This document shows, piece after piece, positions 44,654 through 57,728 of a DNA stretch of 64,000 bases (positions within the stretch are counted from its first letter, which is position 1; every line of letters starts with the position of its first letter). The position numbers were made by a program, and so were the translations under genes. The notes below the pieces were generated by a model. That model was not told the origin of the DNA. It searched no databases and saw only the letters and a program-made list of their open reading frames with translations. Where the stretch lies: the NCBI GenBank assembly GCA_021432635.1, contig MU270068.1, positions 372,001 through 436,000 on the forward strand, read 5' to 3'. Source of the DNA: Thozetella sp. PMI_491. Taxonomy: Eukaryota > Ascomycota > Sordariomycetes > Chaetosphaeriales > Chaetosphaeriaceae.

Positions 44654-46479
44654 TAGGCTCTTTAAGTGCTCTCAAAGGATATGCATCGCTTCCCAAAGCT
44701 TATGCGCCGGGATTGAGAGCGCGCCGTCGCCGTCGGGCGCCAAGCCCGATCCGCAGCCTTTTTTTTTTTCTTGGCGGGCGGCCGGTGAGAGAGCCGGCAG
44801 AAGGCGGTGTGCGAGGGGAGTGTGCAAGCACCATGTCACTTGCGAATAGAGCCAGTGCGGTGGTAAGATCCAAGAGGGGGTCTGACTCGACGGGACCTTG
44901 GCGGTCGAAAGAGGGCGTGGCGGAGTAACAGTAGCCGTTGAAACCCATCTATGGGAGAAGCACGAGCGTTTCCCATCAAGCCACTCTTGTCAAATAAACC
45001 GAGTTGAAAGCAATAACTACCGTGGCTTTGGTTGATCACGCGACCCGGCCGAATTCGGTTCGCTTCAAACGTGGAGCAGCCTTCTATTTGCCCCTCAGCC
45101 CCTACGCTCTTTAGGGGGACTATGAAAATAAAGGCGTCGGCCGGCTTGTAAGCGGCGTCAGAGTCCACGGATGGGAATCGTTAGTTGCTTGTGAAGGAGA
45201 GCCGGGAACGCCTAGTGCTCTCTCGGTGGTCGAGGACGGCGCCGCCTGCATATGCTTTCTTCCCTACGCCAAGGTTCGCTGCGGAGCACTGTGGCCGAAA
45301 CCGCCAGACATTGCTTGTGCTGCGTTAGGTACCCGAGCGTCTTCTTCTGCGCTTGCTACATCGGGAGCTTGGCCATGCAGAGAAATTGAGTGATCAGTGA
45401 GCGATACCCACGATGCCTTTTGGGCGGCTGCAGCATTGTCAGCCGACCGCGGACCCAGTGTATTTACGAAAAGCTGGAATCCGGGGTAGGACAATCTAGA
45501 CCATGGCAATTGTAGTAGCCGCGGTTCCGGAAGACTACTAAGCCGGCGCTTTTCGTGTGATAACATCCGGCGCGAGGGCTCCTCGGGTGGGCGTCCCGAC
45601 CCCTCGGCTTTGTGTCATAGAGGGGCTTTGTCGCGGCGGGGCGGCACTACATAATTTTGGACTTGGAAGCGCGGACTGGCTGACGTCAACTGGGTACTGG
45701 TTCGGCCATGATTTACAAGAGGAGAAGCCAAAAGGAAGGTAGAAAATAACGAACACGCCCGAAATCATGGCGGAGGCTCATTTTTATTTTATATTTATAT
45801 TTATTTATTTATTTTCCTTTGCGAAGTTGCCGAAACTGAGTGATGAGCTGAGGCGAGATGGGTTTTACGAGTAGCGCAGCGAGCAGGGTGTGTTGAAAGG
45901 GCCTTTTGGAGCGTATTCGGTTGGTGCAGGAACTATTTTTGTAGCAGGTCACGCGAGGGGCCAGATGACGGTGTAGGCCGGGTGAAACCGCTGAGTCGGC
46001 CGCTTGGGGCAGGGTGCAGCAAATCCTGGTTGGTCAAAGGGGTACCCGCCTTCCGTGGTGTGGTGGTGGAATGCGGATTGCCCCAGCCCCTGAGGATGGC
46101 GTTCTGCATGGTTTCAAGCAGCGCTCGATTGGCCAGAAAAGCCTGGTTGCCCAAATAATACTGTATACATACCAGTACGTGCCCTCTACTGCGAAAGAGA
46201 TGCCCGGTTTCGCGCTCGAGTGCCCTCAAGGTTCTTTTCCTGCATCTATGCCCTACACATCGCCGCTGTGACGCCCGTCGCTGCAGCCAGGACAAAAAAA
46301 GTACAAAAAAGGGAAAACGACTCGTGTGATGACTGTGTCCCCCCGATCGTGGCATCGGTCACCGGTTTAAAGTTGGTCAGCGCAGAGGGTCATCATCTTT
46401 AAAGTTCCGCCCCGCAGCACAGACAGGAGACAGCAGCACAAGACAGGCGCCTTGAGAGAGAGACATACGTGAGGACGCA
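44654..46479. other. Intergenic region opi3 / Nramp
   Basis: About 1.8 kb. It contains a TTTATTTATATTTA-type AT-rich simple tract at 45780-45816 and short open frames without support. The Nramp promoter and leader lie at its right end. Confidence 0.5.
45780..45816. repeat. AT-rich simple tract (TTTA-like)
   Basis: A run of T with regularly spaced A (TTTATTTATTTATTT-like), almost free of G and C, in otherwise GC-rich DNA. Confidence 0.85.
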
Positions 46480-48558
46480 ATGAATCGACCCTCCAGGACA
46501 GACGAGCCGCAAAAGGGCGATGGCTACAACCAAAGCCCCAACGCCTTGTCCAACGATCTCACCACTAATCAAGACTTAAACGGCATCTCCAATGCCAGAG
46601 AGCTTGGCAGAGCAGAGGCATTGTCCATGCGAGACTCGCCACCTTCGAATCACGAGGGAGAAAACAACCCCCCCGACGCCCGCGATGTCGGGAAGGGCCA
46701 GATGCACGTTGGATGGGTGACCAACGCATCAGCTACGATTGGCTCGACACCCGGGGAGAGCCCGCCGACGACGGTGAAGGTCGCCGACGGTGCACATGGA
46801 AGGGACCCAAATAGTGGTAGTGGTAATGACCCTGATGGCGGGTCAGGCCGGAGGCCAATTGTGGAACGCCTCATCGGCCACATCAAGACCTTTGGAAAGT
46901 TTGTCGGCCCTGGCTTTATGGTCGCAGTTGCGTACAGTACGTTTTCCTTTCCCCTTCTTCCATTCGACAGGACACAATATCCAATCCGGTGTCCAATTCC
47001 AACCCTTGCTCCCGCCGGCCAGTTCTGACCTATCCTCAGTCGATCCGGGTAACTATGCAACTGACGTGGCTGGCGGTGCTTCGTACCAGTACCGCCTCCT
47101 CTTCATTGTATTGCTGAGCAACATCTTCGCCATCTTCCTCCAGAGCCTGTCCATCAAGCTCGGAACCGTCAGCGGCCTCAACCTGGCCGAGGCTTGTCGG
47201 GCTCATCTCCCGCGATGGCTGAACATTGGGCTCTACATCATGGCCGAAGTGGCCATCATCGCTACTGATATTGCCGAGGTATGAGAGCACCCTACCCCAG
47301 AGCGTTGAAGAACCTGTAAGTTGATGCTAACCACCAACAGGTCATCGGCACGGCGATTGCACTGAACCTCCTCATTCCCCAGCTCCCTCTGGTGGCGGGG
47401 TGCGCCATCTCAATCGTGGACGTAATGATCATTCTCATCTTCTACCAGCCCAATGGCTCGATGAGAGGCCTGAGGACGTTCGAGTACTTTGTTATGTGTC
47501 TCGTCCTCGCAGTCGTCATCTGCTTTTGCATCCAGCTTTCCCTCATCAAGGACACCACGCCCGGGGAGGTCTTTCAGGGCTACTTGCCCTCCAAGTTTCT
47601 GATTGAGCAAAAGGCCCTCTACCAGGCATGCGGTATTCTGGGCGCGACGGTTATGCCTCACAGCTTGTACCTCGGCTCGGGCATTGTGCAGCCGCGCCTC
47701 CGTGACTACGACAGCAGGTCCGGGCTCCTCCCTCCAGAGCCGTCCTCCTCGTCGTCGTCCCTGAACGAAGGGGTCGGGGATAAGGCCGCCTACGTCCCTT
47801 CCCTTGCGGCCATCAACCACTCGCTAAAGTACTCGATTGCTGAGCTAGCCATCTCGCTCTTTACCTTCGCCCTCTTTGTCAACAGCTCCATTCTTATTGT
47901 GGCGGGCTCCAGCCTATATAATAATCCGGATGCGCTTGAGGCCGATATCTTTGGCATCCACGACCTGCTGTCAACCTCCATCGCCCCGGCGGCTGGTACT
48001 GTGTTCGCGCTAGCCTTGCTGCTCTCGGGCATCAGCGCGGGTATCGTGTGCACAATCTCGGGCCAGATGGTCAGCGAAGGGGCGCTGAACTGGGCTATGA
48101 AGCCGTGGCTGCGTAGGTTGGTAACGCGCTCAATCAGCATTACGCCTAGCATCATCATCGCCGGCGCTGTCGGACGAAGCGGTCTTGATGCGGCACTGAA
48201 TGGCAGCCAGGTCGCCCTCAGCGTCGTCCTGCCCTTCGTCACCGCGCCACTGATTTACTTCACCTGTAGAAACAAGTACATGACTGTGCAGCCTGGGATG
48301 GCGAGATATAGGATTACAGACGGTCCTCAGGCCGCGAGTGACGAGGAGACTGGTCGCACACAGCATGGTGGCTTGTTTCAGCGCATCACTGCGGGCATTA
48401 GACGACAGTCCGAGAATAGGTCTGGGGTGCAAGAGCCGGACGGCCCCGTGAAAATGGCAAACTCATGGCCGGTAATCGTCTTTGGAGTCGTGGTTTGGGT
48501 TATCATTACGGCTATGAACGTGGCTAACCTGGTACTGCTTGGCTTGGGTAGCGACTGA
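46480..48558 (+). CDS. Nramp divalent-metal transporter (Smf type)
   Basis: Exons 46480-46936, 47040-47278 and 47341-48558 give 637 residues. A polar N-terminal region of about 130 residues precedes the transmembrane core. The metal-site motif of helix 1, AYIDPGNYATD, is created by splicing exon 1 to exon 2 (Asp 154 to Asn 157). The helix 6 motif reads TVMPHSLYLGS (Met 337, His 339). About eleven membrane segments follow the Nramp layout, with a Ser-rich cytosolic loop (PSSSSSSLNEG) after helix 6. Family members import manganese and iron with protons, at the plasma membrane, endosomes or vacuole. Which location applies cannot be read from the sequence. Confidence 0.93.
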
Positions 48559-50753
48559 TGACGAAGAGACGAGACGAAGGATGGAGGAAAGGGCGTGGTA
48601 GTAGAGATTGAACAAAACAAGCCTGACGTATATGGCTATGACTGATGAGTATAGTGTCATGTTTGGGGCAACGAGTTAATTTTTTTTTTTTTTTTTTTGG
48701 GTGGGTTTCCTATACTTTCCCTGTTTTGGTCTCTTGCTTTTTTCCTTTCCTACATTACATTATAGATGTGACGGCTCTAGTTTTCGACCTGCCACTTAAC
48801 TCTGTCGACTTATCGAACCCTCCCAGTCCTTCCCAGAAAAATATCAATAAATGCATGGCGTTTCGAACACAACAAACTTTGATCCTCAGTTTCGAAGGCT
48901 GCAAAGTGTATAGTACAGTACATTAGTCAAGAGTATGCTCAGCAATCACAGCCCGTGACAGCCTCAATGCAGTCAGTAGTCATGGGCGGGGTAGGCCTTT
49001 TGGAATGTTTTCTTTGATGTTTGTGATGCTTGTGTGTCAACGACAACCCCCACGGAGAGCTTGGGGCTCATTTACTAGTTGGGTAGGCATCGGATGCCCA
49101 TAGGTCGAGAGGTGGTATGCAAGTTCCAGTAGGCGTCCGCGATAGGGCGTGCGTTTTGGTCGGCACCAAGATATCACACGGTCATCTCTAGCCAACCAGC
49201 TCGAGCTTTCATAGAAGCAAGCGGATCCCACCTATCCAATGCATCCCTCTCCAGCCACTTGCTACCCACGGTAGCTTCCCAGGGTGCAGACAACAAACGG
49301 TGAAGAGGTGTCAAAACCAGCGGTGAACTATGACAACCCTGCCATATGCCCTAATTAACGCGACGGGCTCTCGCTCCCCTAGCGTCCTTCTCCACAGTTT
49401 CGTCGATGCACTTCCGAGCCCGTGTCTCCCCCCTCTCTAGTTAGTTGCAATTATGCAGCGACGTACAGCGTGCGGCATGGAAGGCTCACCACTCCGCTGC
49501 CTTTCCACCCCATCGTTTGTTTGGCAAGTTGGAATCAGCTATGATTTGCTGAACAGACCCTCCTCTGGGCAGGAAGACTTTGTCCAGTATGGGTCGCCGT
49601 CTTTCGCGGATCGTCTAACATTTGCCTCCTGCGCAGTGGTCGGTACCCAAACGTCGGGACAAGTTCCGGGGCTGGGAACCAGGTCAGAACCCCTGGAGGT
49701 CAGCTCCGATGGCACCCTCCAACCCAAAGCCTGGGGTTCGTCGCCTCGCCGAATGCGGAAATCAGCTCTGGAGCGCCAGCAAAACAGGCAGATCCAGGAC
49801 AGAGCAGAGACACGGGGAGGTGGAAGCAACTAGAGTAAGATGATGCAGAGCAAGGTGAAGCGGTTTGTGACGGTTTTGTGAGAATTGGATTGGAAGCACG
49901 CTGTTTGCCTGCTCGGGCACCCTCCAGAACCTTCATGAGCGCCAATGCCAGCTCCCGATGTGTAGGCCTCTGCAGGCGTCTAGCTTTGTTTGCTCATTGC
50001 TTTTCTCAGCGGTAGTCTAGAGCAGCCTCTTACGTCTGCATAGGCTGCCTCGTCTCGTGAGACAGCGAAAAGGTGCCAGTCGGGCGGAGAGCTGCAGCAA
50101 AGCTTGCCAGCAAAGCAAGACTGGTCGCCTTTCGTTATCCTTTCGTCCCATTCCGGAGTCGCGCTGCAACCCCCCTTCCCCCCGGGGCATCGCTAGCTGG
50201 ACGAGATATCCCTGCAAGAACCTGCAACAGTGGCCCCCCGGGGTCTTCGTCACTTTGCTTCTTTTCCCTAACCGTACCTGAATCTAAGAATAAGATCTGC
50301 GCACCTCTCACCCCTCATCACTTTTCCTTCGCGCTTTTTCTTCTTCCGGATTCTACTTTCCACTCCCCGTGGTTGTTACTCTTTGCATTCTCACATTCTC
50401 CGACCAAGTTCACCTCTGACTCCTCACCGAGCGTCAAAAAGGACTGAGCTTTAGGGAGTGGCGGTCACGTACCTCTAATGTCTTGCTCCATAAAGCGGGC
50501 CCGGCGAACAAGGTTCACAATTTCTCACTATTACTACGCTACGCCCATTTGGCCCCTCGACCGCCTCAAGACCTGGCGTTCTATGTTGCCCATACCTCCA
50601 TACTCCTCGGCCTCATATCCCTGTCACTAGAGGCCGGCGCTATCGGGCCCCTTTCTCATCAACACCTCCCCGGGGTCCCAACATCCGGTATCAGGAACGC
50701 CCATCTAGCCGGCTTTCATCCCTTCCAGCAGCACCGAGGCTCTTCTTGCTGCC
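48559..50753. other. Intergenic region Nramp / Argonaute
   Basis: About 2.2 kb without a supported gene. It contains a T19 run at 48680-48698 just after the Nramp gene, and a pyrimidine-rich leader (about 50250-50750) before the Argonaute start. Confidence 0.5.
48680..48698 (+). repeat. Homopolymer T19
   Basis: Nineteen T in a row, about 120 bp after the Nramp stop codon, probably in the 3' UTR or just beyond. Confidence 0.85.
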
Positions 50754-53700
50754 ATGTCTGACCGTGGCCGCGGCGTAGGTAGAGGACGCGGTGGGCCGCC
50801 CCGTGGAGGTGGCAGCGGATCGCGTGGTGGCGCCTCACGTGGCGGCAGCGAGTTTGGCGACTCGGGCGGTGGTCGTGGCGGCCGTGGCGGCTCACGCGGC
50901 GGCAGCCAGTACGGTGATTCGGGTGGCAGCCAGTATGGTGACGTTAGAGGAGGCCGTGGGGGCTCCCGGGGTGATTTCCGAGGCGATTTCCGAGGCGGAC
51001 GCGGCAGCGGCCGGGGCGACTTCCAGGGAGGCCGGGGCGATTTTCAGGGAGGCCGTGGCCGCGGCGGCGGCTTTCGAGGCGGCCGTGGCGGAGCCTCTGC
51101 TTACAGCGGCCCGGAGGTCTTCGGGTGAGTCGTCTGCAATCGCTTTCGCGGAACCCGGCCAGGACGTCGTGACTTACTGACGGGGATATAGATACGGGTC
51201 CATCCCTCAGCCGGATGCTGAAGTCACTGCCCTGGAGAACAAATGGGTCCAGGAACAGAACTCTTCGCTCGTTGGCTTGACCTCCCAGGTAGCCAAGCTT
51301 TCCGTCGCCGACGGCTACTGGCCGTTCCGGCCAGGTTTCGGTAGCAACGGCAACCGGATCATTCTCTGGACCAACTACTTCAAGATGGACCTTAAGACAC
51401 CCCCTCTGTGGAAGTACGACGTGGTGGCTTCCGAGCCCAAATCTGCCGAGACCAAGTCGGAGGCATCCGGCAACACACCCCCCCAAGACGGTCCCAAGGG
51501 CCGCAAGCTCGCTCGGCTCATCGAGTTGGCCTTGGAGAAGCTCGACCTCCCGGCCCATACTGTAGCCTCCGAGTACAAGGACAAGGTCATATCGCTTGTC
51601 AAACTCAGTTTGCCTGAGGACGCCGTCATTAAAGTCGAGTATCTGGACAATCGAGGTCGTGCCCACGACTGGAACATGAAGTTCAATGGGCCGCACCCGA
51701 TCTCCGTCGACCCCCTGCTCGAGTATCTGAAGACCATGCGCGACCCCCAAGACGATGGCTCGTTCCCCAAGTTCCCCGAGATCATCGACGCACTGAACGT
51801 GATCCTCGGTCACAGCCCGCGGGTCGACAAGAACACGGCCGCTGTCGGTCAGGGCCGCTTCTTTGCGACCGACCCGGACCGCATGGACGAGACCCCAAGG
51901 ATGCCCCCCGGTCTCCTGACCATCCTGCGTGGCTACTTCCAGAGTGTGCGTCTCGCGACCGGCCGCATCCTGCTGAATGTCAACGTCACGCATGGCATCT
52001 TCCGCCGCCCCGTCGAGCTCACCGACTTGTTCAAGCAGCTCCAGTTGAACAAGATGGGCCCTCAGGGCGGCCCGCAGCTGAGCCAGTACTTCATGCAACT
52101 GAAGAGGCTCCAAAAGCACTTGAACAAGGCCCGGATCATCTGCAAGGTCCCCGCCGAGACCGGGCCGGCAGAGTATGTTCTTACCGAGCGGACCATCGCC
52201 GGCCTTGCCTACGAGAGGGACGGCGACCGGAGGGACAAGGAGAAACCGCCCCCACAATTCCAGCCCGGATTTCCATACGCTGGCCCTGGCAATGTCAAGT
52301 TTCTGATGCGGAAGCCCAAGACGCCTGAAGGGAAGCCCGAGCCAATTCCGCCCAAAGGTCTCAAATGGGATAGCCCGGTCCGCGTGTCGGACTATTACTA
52401 CGCTAAGCATGGTATCGCGGCAGATCTCACCATGCCCTTGATCAACGTCGGATCACCCACCAGGCCGATCTATGTTCTGGCAGAGCTCTGCAGGCTGCTG
52501 CCCCAGTCGGTGAAGGCGAAGCTCGACCCAGACCAGCAGGATGCCATGATCCAGTTTGCTTGCCGGCCGCCCCCGGCCAATGCCCAGTCCATCACTAGTT
52601 CGGGCCGGGAGCTCCTTAAGCTGGATAACAACAAATTGCTGGCTCGGTTCGGTATCGACGTCGCGAAGCAGCTTATCACTGTAATCGGACGTGAGCTCGA
52701 GCCACCCGCGGTTGCTTATTTGAACAGGAACAACCAACTGTCACCTGTCATCCCTAGCGACGGCGGCTGGCTCATGAAGGGGATCAAGGTTGTGCGGAGC
52801 GGAGCAGCCATCCGGACCTGGACGTTCCTCTATCTCAGTGGGTTCCGAGATCGGGACGAATACGGCATTGTCAAGAAGACGGTGGGCGACTTTGCCGACT
52901 TCATGGCCGACAGCGGCATCAACATCAACCGCCAGGCTACTCCTGCGAGCGGAATACGCAGCACCACCCAGGACAGGGAGCTAACCGCTGCCTTTAAGGA
53001 GCTCGCTAGTCTGAAGGAGAAGCCGCAGCTGGTGTTCGTGATACTTCCTGACAAGAGCACACCGATTTACAACATGGTCAAGAAGCTCGGCGACGTCGAC
53101 TTTGGAATACAGACGGTGTGCGTCGTCCGCCAGAAGTTCCTTCAGAGCAAGGGCCAGCTGGGCTACTTTGCCAACGTTTTCCTGAAGGTCAACCTAAAGT
53201 TCGGGGGCATCAACCACAAGCTCAGGGATGACAACAACCTGATTCGGCCCGGTAAGACTATGATGGTGGGCTACGACGTGACCCATCCCACGAACCTGGG
53301 ACCAGGCATGGGCTTGAACGCGCCCAGTATTGTCGGTCTCGTAGCGAGCGTGGATAGGGACCTTGGACACTGGCCGGGTGTCGCCTGGAACAACGATGCC
53401 GGCCAAGAGGAGCTTGGGAGCGAGCTGATCTCCAAGTTCCAGGGCCGCCTCGAGATGTGGGAGAAGCACAATAACGGGGCGCTCCCGGACAACATCATCA
53501 TCTTCCGCGACGGTGTCTCGGAAGGCCAATTCAAGATGGTAATCGACCGCGAGGTGTCGTACATTCGTCGGGCTTGTGAGCTGAAGTATGGCGGTGCCCG
53601 GAAGCCGCGGATGACGGTCATTGTGTCTGTGAAGCGTCACCAGACACGCTTCTACCCCACGGACCCGGGACACATCCACCATCGGTCCAAGAGCCCCAAG

Positions 53701-54137
53701 GAGGGTACGGTGGTTGACCGTGGTGTGACCAATGTACGGTACTGGGACTTCTTCCTACAGGCACACGCTTCTCTCCAAGGTAGGCCCATCTCCCCCAAAT
53801 ATGAGAGCCCGCTGCTGACCCTCGCCCTACTGCAGGCACCGCTCGTCCTGCCCACTATACGGTGCTCATCGACGAGATCTTCCGGGCCCAATATGGCCCG
53901 AATGCAGCCAACGCTCTGGAGGAGCTCACCCATGACATGTGCTACCTCTATGGCCGCGCCACCAAGGCCGTCAGCATCTGCCCGCCCGCGTACTACGCCG
54001 ATCTAGTGTGCACACGCGCCCGTATCCACAAGAACGAACTCTTCGACGATGCAGAGTCGATTTCGTCGGCCGACCGCATCAAATACCTGGAGCGAAAGGT
54101 GCATCCCAGCCTTGAGGACTCCATGTACTACATATAA
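50754..54137 (+). CDS. qde-2: Argonaute (QDE-2-like)
   Basis: Exons 50754-51124, 51192-53779 and 53836-54137 give 1,086 residues. Residues 1-120 are an RGG/GRG-rich region, almost only Gly, Arg, Ser, Asp and Gln, ending at exon 1. Then come the N domain, PAZ (about 270-400), MID and PIWI. The PIWI tetrad is complete by motif: Asp 819 (GYDVTHP), Glu 863 (QEEL), Asp 897 (IFRDGVSEGQ) and His 993 (RPAHYTVL, restored by intron 2). So slicer activity is expected. In Neurospora QDE-2 acts in quelling and miRNA-like RNA pathways; the second fungal Argonaute, SMS-2, works in meiotic silencing. The RGG-rich start favours QDE-2, but orthology needs a tree. RGG regions in Argonautes are often arginine-methylated. 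Confidence 0.92.
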
Positions 54138-55138
54138 ATGTAGGATGGGGTTTGCGACTGGGCTTGGGGCCGCGAGCACATGGTATAGCGATAGCGGAGG
54201 ACGAATTTCAACCAATTGATACCACGAGGTTGACGATGCTGACTTGCTTGCTCGACTTTTCAACATGGAATCGTTTTGCTTTGCTTGCCCACCTGTACCC
54301 AACCAGCGGGAACTCAGAGTTTAAGGGTGTCTGGTTTTGGGATCTTGGGCACATCTATTAGCTCTTCATGGCGCAGTTGGCCTATTTGATGCCTAGCCTG
54401 CAGCAGTCCTAGGATATGGGCCCGGTGGCTTATCATACCGGATAGCTACGATCGGCTGAGATAGGTTTGGGGATCTAGCTAGAGTCTTTGGTGGCCGGCC
54501 ACCCCCTCGTTGGGCTCGCGCACGAACGCACCGCCGGTGTATGACTGCGATGCACAGGTAACTTATATTTGGCATCTGCAGTATCGAAGAAGGCCGTTTT
54601 AACTAGCCCGACGTCTTGAGAAGCTAAAGACAGAAGCAGCTACCTGATTGCTCTAAACAATGCTCGTTCCAGGTTGATGATGATGTAAGTCGTAGTGGGC
54701 GATGGAGACGACACAAGGTCTCAAACTCGTATCTCCACTGAAAAGGAGGCTGCCTACCTATCTTCTGACACCATGTGAACGCCTCGAAACCTTGGCTTTT
54801 GCCTTCTGTCCGGCTCCTTCTCTTGGCCCAACCAAGCTACTCGTCGCCGGCCTGGCGGAAGTTTCGACTGACGTCAAAGCTGCGGGTTAGGGTTGGGCGC
54901 GACAAACCGGGTGCACGGATCAGAAAGTCACGGGATCAGACGTTTTGCCGAGCTCCCCGACCTTTCACCGGTACAGAAACGACCACAGCTGTCCCCCCGA
55001 ATCACCACACGACTCGAATTGCCAACCTCGACTCTCCACCGCTCTCGGGTTCGATTCAACGCCAGACAGTCGGACCACAATCCGATCAATTCGACCCGCC
55101 AATACTCAGCGACGACTGTTACCCCCTTCCCCGTCGCC
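54138..55138. other. Intergenic region Argonaute / complex I subunit
   Basis: About 1 kb with the Argonaute 3' UTR and the promoter of the next gene. The frame of the next gene is open upstream to 54893, but the extra codons lack a conserved start. Confidence 0.5.
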
Positions 55139-55656
55139 ATGTCGGCCCTCCTCCGCCCGAACACCTGCGTTCGCGCGGCTCGCGCAGTCACCACCACCAC
55201 CCGAACCACCGCTGTCCCGACCACCGCGGTCGCTCGCACCTTTTCGACCACCCCCCGGCGTCTGGGCGGTGACAAGCTCGAGTACGAGCCACCTACCGGC
55301 TGGCTCTTCGGTGTCAAGCCCGGCGAGAAGTACCAGCGCGAGGGCTGGGAGCTCCCTTTCTACTGGCTCTTCTGCGGCGGCCTGGCGGTATTCTCAGTTG
55401 CCTATGCCTTCAAGCCCGACACTTCGTGAGTCTTTTTTTTCATCTAGCATGCCGCGGTCCTTCTTTCCTCGCAGGACAACTCTCCAAGCTTGGGTCGGCA
55501 AAGACCGATCGTTTGAGGTATTTTGGCTCTAGACGTCTCAATGCTGACAGCACTGCCCCATTTAGGATACAAACCTGGGCCCTTGAGGAGGCGCGGAGAA
55601 GGCTGGAGAAGGAGGGAATCCTCGAGGACCCATTCCCCGGGAACAAGAAGCAATGA
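55139..55656 (+). CDS. Mitochondrial complex I subunit ESSS / NDUFB11
   Basis: Exons 55139-55425 and 55566-55656 give 125 residues. The start at 55139 yields an Arg/Thr/Ala-rich mitochondrial presequence (MSALLRPNTCVRAARAV, ending around FSTTPRR). The ESSS (PF10183) core follows: GWLFGVKPGEKYQREGWE, one membrane helix (FYWLFCGGLAVFSVAYAF) and KPDTSIQTWALEEARRR, restored by splicing. Subunits of this family are single-pass accessory proteins in the membrane arm of NADH:ubiquinone oxidoreductase in the inner mitochondrial membrane. The length is normal for the family. Confidence 0.93.
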
Positions 55657-56417
55657 GTGATGAACACGGATGGGTTCGACCCGAAACGCCATTGTGGGCG
55701 GCGGGCAGGCAATCGCACGGAGATGCCCGGGCCCACCGATCGCCCACTTCCCTACTTCCCACACCTTTTTAGATGGCGGACTTACTCAGATGGACATGTT
55801 TTACCTTTCTGGTTTCCTTTGCTTACTGGGACGCAAACAAGATGGAGAAACTTCGGGCTGCAGCCAGCCGAGAGAAGAGAGCAAAGATGAAGGGGGGGCA
55901 CTGCTACGATTACCGACTTGCCACCATGGAAATAGAATGTCGCAAGGCAGAGAGAAGGAAATAGATGGCTAGACTGCCGTCTTGCTAGCATGTGGCAATT
56001 CAATTTGCCTCGAGTGATTGATCGGCGATTGCCTCTGTTGAAACTAAGTACGAAAGCATCTGTGGGCGAGTACATGCCGTGGGTGACACAGCGTCAATTG
56101 CCTTGTGGTCGCTTCGCCAGTATTAGGTAACCAGTTGACCTCACTGGATACGAATTCTCCAATGACAATGATGATAGAGGGGGCACTTAGGCTGCACCTC
56201 TCAGAACCGAGAGACTCAAAAGGCACTTGGTCTCTGCCACAGAACATGTTTCTATGTCTCTCTCATTTGGCGCACTCGCGTAGGCGAGCACAAAGTCTTG
56301 TCTATCTTGGACTTTATTTTCAACTGGAAATCTATTTTAGACCAGCTTGGCTGCGAGCGAGGGGTATACAGAGATGCTCGGTAGCCAGTCGCCCCGCCTC
56401 TCCAGCCGTCCATCGCC
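55657..56417. other. Convergent 3' region
   Basis: About 760 bp between the 3' ends of the complex I subunit and aminotransferase genes. Short open frames here have no support. Confidence 0.5.
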
Positions 56418-57728
56418 TTAGCACACATAGCTCCACTCGTGGGGGTCCGCGCCGTACTGCCTGTCCTCCATCCAGTTCTTCATCATTGTGGTCACCTCGC
56501 CAGACTCCTCGTGGTCGCGCAGGCCACAGTTCACCAGCTTGCCCCTCCAGCTAATGGATCGCACAGGGCTCACGATGGCGGCCGTTCCGGCTCCGAAGGC
56601 CTCGATCAGCCGGCCCTCGTTCGCGGCCTCGTCGAGCTCCTTCATGGTGTACTTCCGCTCATCGATCTTCCAGCCCTCGGGGGCTAGCCTCTCGCGCGCT
56701 AGGGACAGGACCGAGTCACGGGTGACGCCCTCGAGGATGGTGCCATCGAGGGGCGCCGTGACCAGCTCCTTCTGGCCTGTCTCCTTGTTCTTCAGGGCAA
56801 CGAAGAAGTTCATGGTTCCGACCTCGGTCACGTACTCCTCCTCGCCGAACAGCCACAGGTTCTGCTGGAAACCACGGCTCATGGCCTCGCGCTGCGGGAC
56901 GATGCACGGAGCGTAGTTGGCGCCGAGCTTCTTATCACCGACACCGCCAGGCCACGCCCGCACAGCATAATCGGTTGCCTCGAGCGACACGGCCTTGAAG
57001 CCGGTGGGGTAGTACGGGCCCACTGGAGAGGCAATGACGTAGAGAAGCGCCGACCCAGGCGGGCCGACGCCGAGCGTCTTCTGGGTTCCGATGAGCGTGG
57101 GGCGGAGATACAAGCTGTAGCCACGCTCCTCTGGGATGAAACGGCTCTCTAGCTTGGCATAGGTGGCGATCAGGTCGGTCAACGCAGTACCGGCGAAGGT
57201 CGGCAGAGCAATGCGAGCCGCCGACTTGTTGAAGCGTTCCATGTTCTTGTCGGGGCGGAAGAGGCGGATCTTGCCTTCCTTGTCCTTGTACGCCTTCATA
57301 CCCTCGAAGCACTCGAATGCGTAGTGGAAGACGCAGGTAGCCGGGTCAAGTGACAGGTTCTGATAGGGTGTGATATGGGGCGCCAGCCAGCCACTGGTCT
57401 TGTTCCACTCGATCGTGAGCATGTGGTCTGTTTCGTAGGAACATGGTTAGCTAGGCAAGGCGTCGAGGGCCGGCAGGGTACCGTTGAGCTTACCCGTGAA
57501 TGTCCTGCCGAAGATGAGATCCTCCGGCTTGTTAAGCGCGCCGGGCTTGGTTGTCTTGGTGATCTCCAGCTTGCTGGGGTCGATATCCTGCGGCTTGGAG
57601 GTGGAGGCCGCCTCCGGTTGGATGCTGTAGAGCCTAGCGTGCTGCCTGGGAGCGAGCAGTAACCTCGAGAGCTGGGAAGAGGGAGCTCTGAAGGTGCCCG
57701 CAGAGCGGGAGAGCACCGGCCGCAACAT
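56418..57728 (-). CDS. Branched-chain amino acid aminotransferase, mitochondrial
   Basis: Exons 57728-57494 and 57427-56418 give 414 residues. The first 35 residues are Arg/Ser/Leu-rich with no acidic residue (MLRPVLSRSAGTFRAP and on to RQHARLYS), a mitochondrial presequence. The class IV PLP fold follows: HYAFECFEGMKAY, RLFRPDKNMERFN, DKKLGANYAP with PLP-binding Lys 245, EVGTMNFF, TILEGVTRDSVL and FGAGTAAIVSP. The enzyme interconverts Leu, Ile and Val with their 2-oxo acids using 2-oxoglutarate. The presence of a presequence suggests the mitochondrial, biosynthetic isoform. Fungi usually have several paralogues, so no symbol is given. The 66-nt intron lies just before the start of the catalytic domain. 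Confidence 0.94.

Noticed and set aside
50944-52410. 488-codon open frame antisense to Argonaute
   Set aside because: It mirrors the codon pattern of the well-supported Argonaute exons (high GC at third positions) and has no motif of its own.
54893-55138. N-terminal extension of the ESSS subunit
   Set aside because: The start at 55139 gives a typical mitochondrial presequence and normal length; the upstream codons look like a leader.
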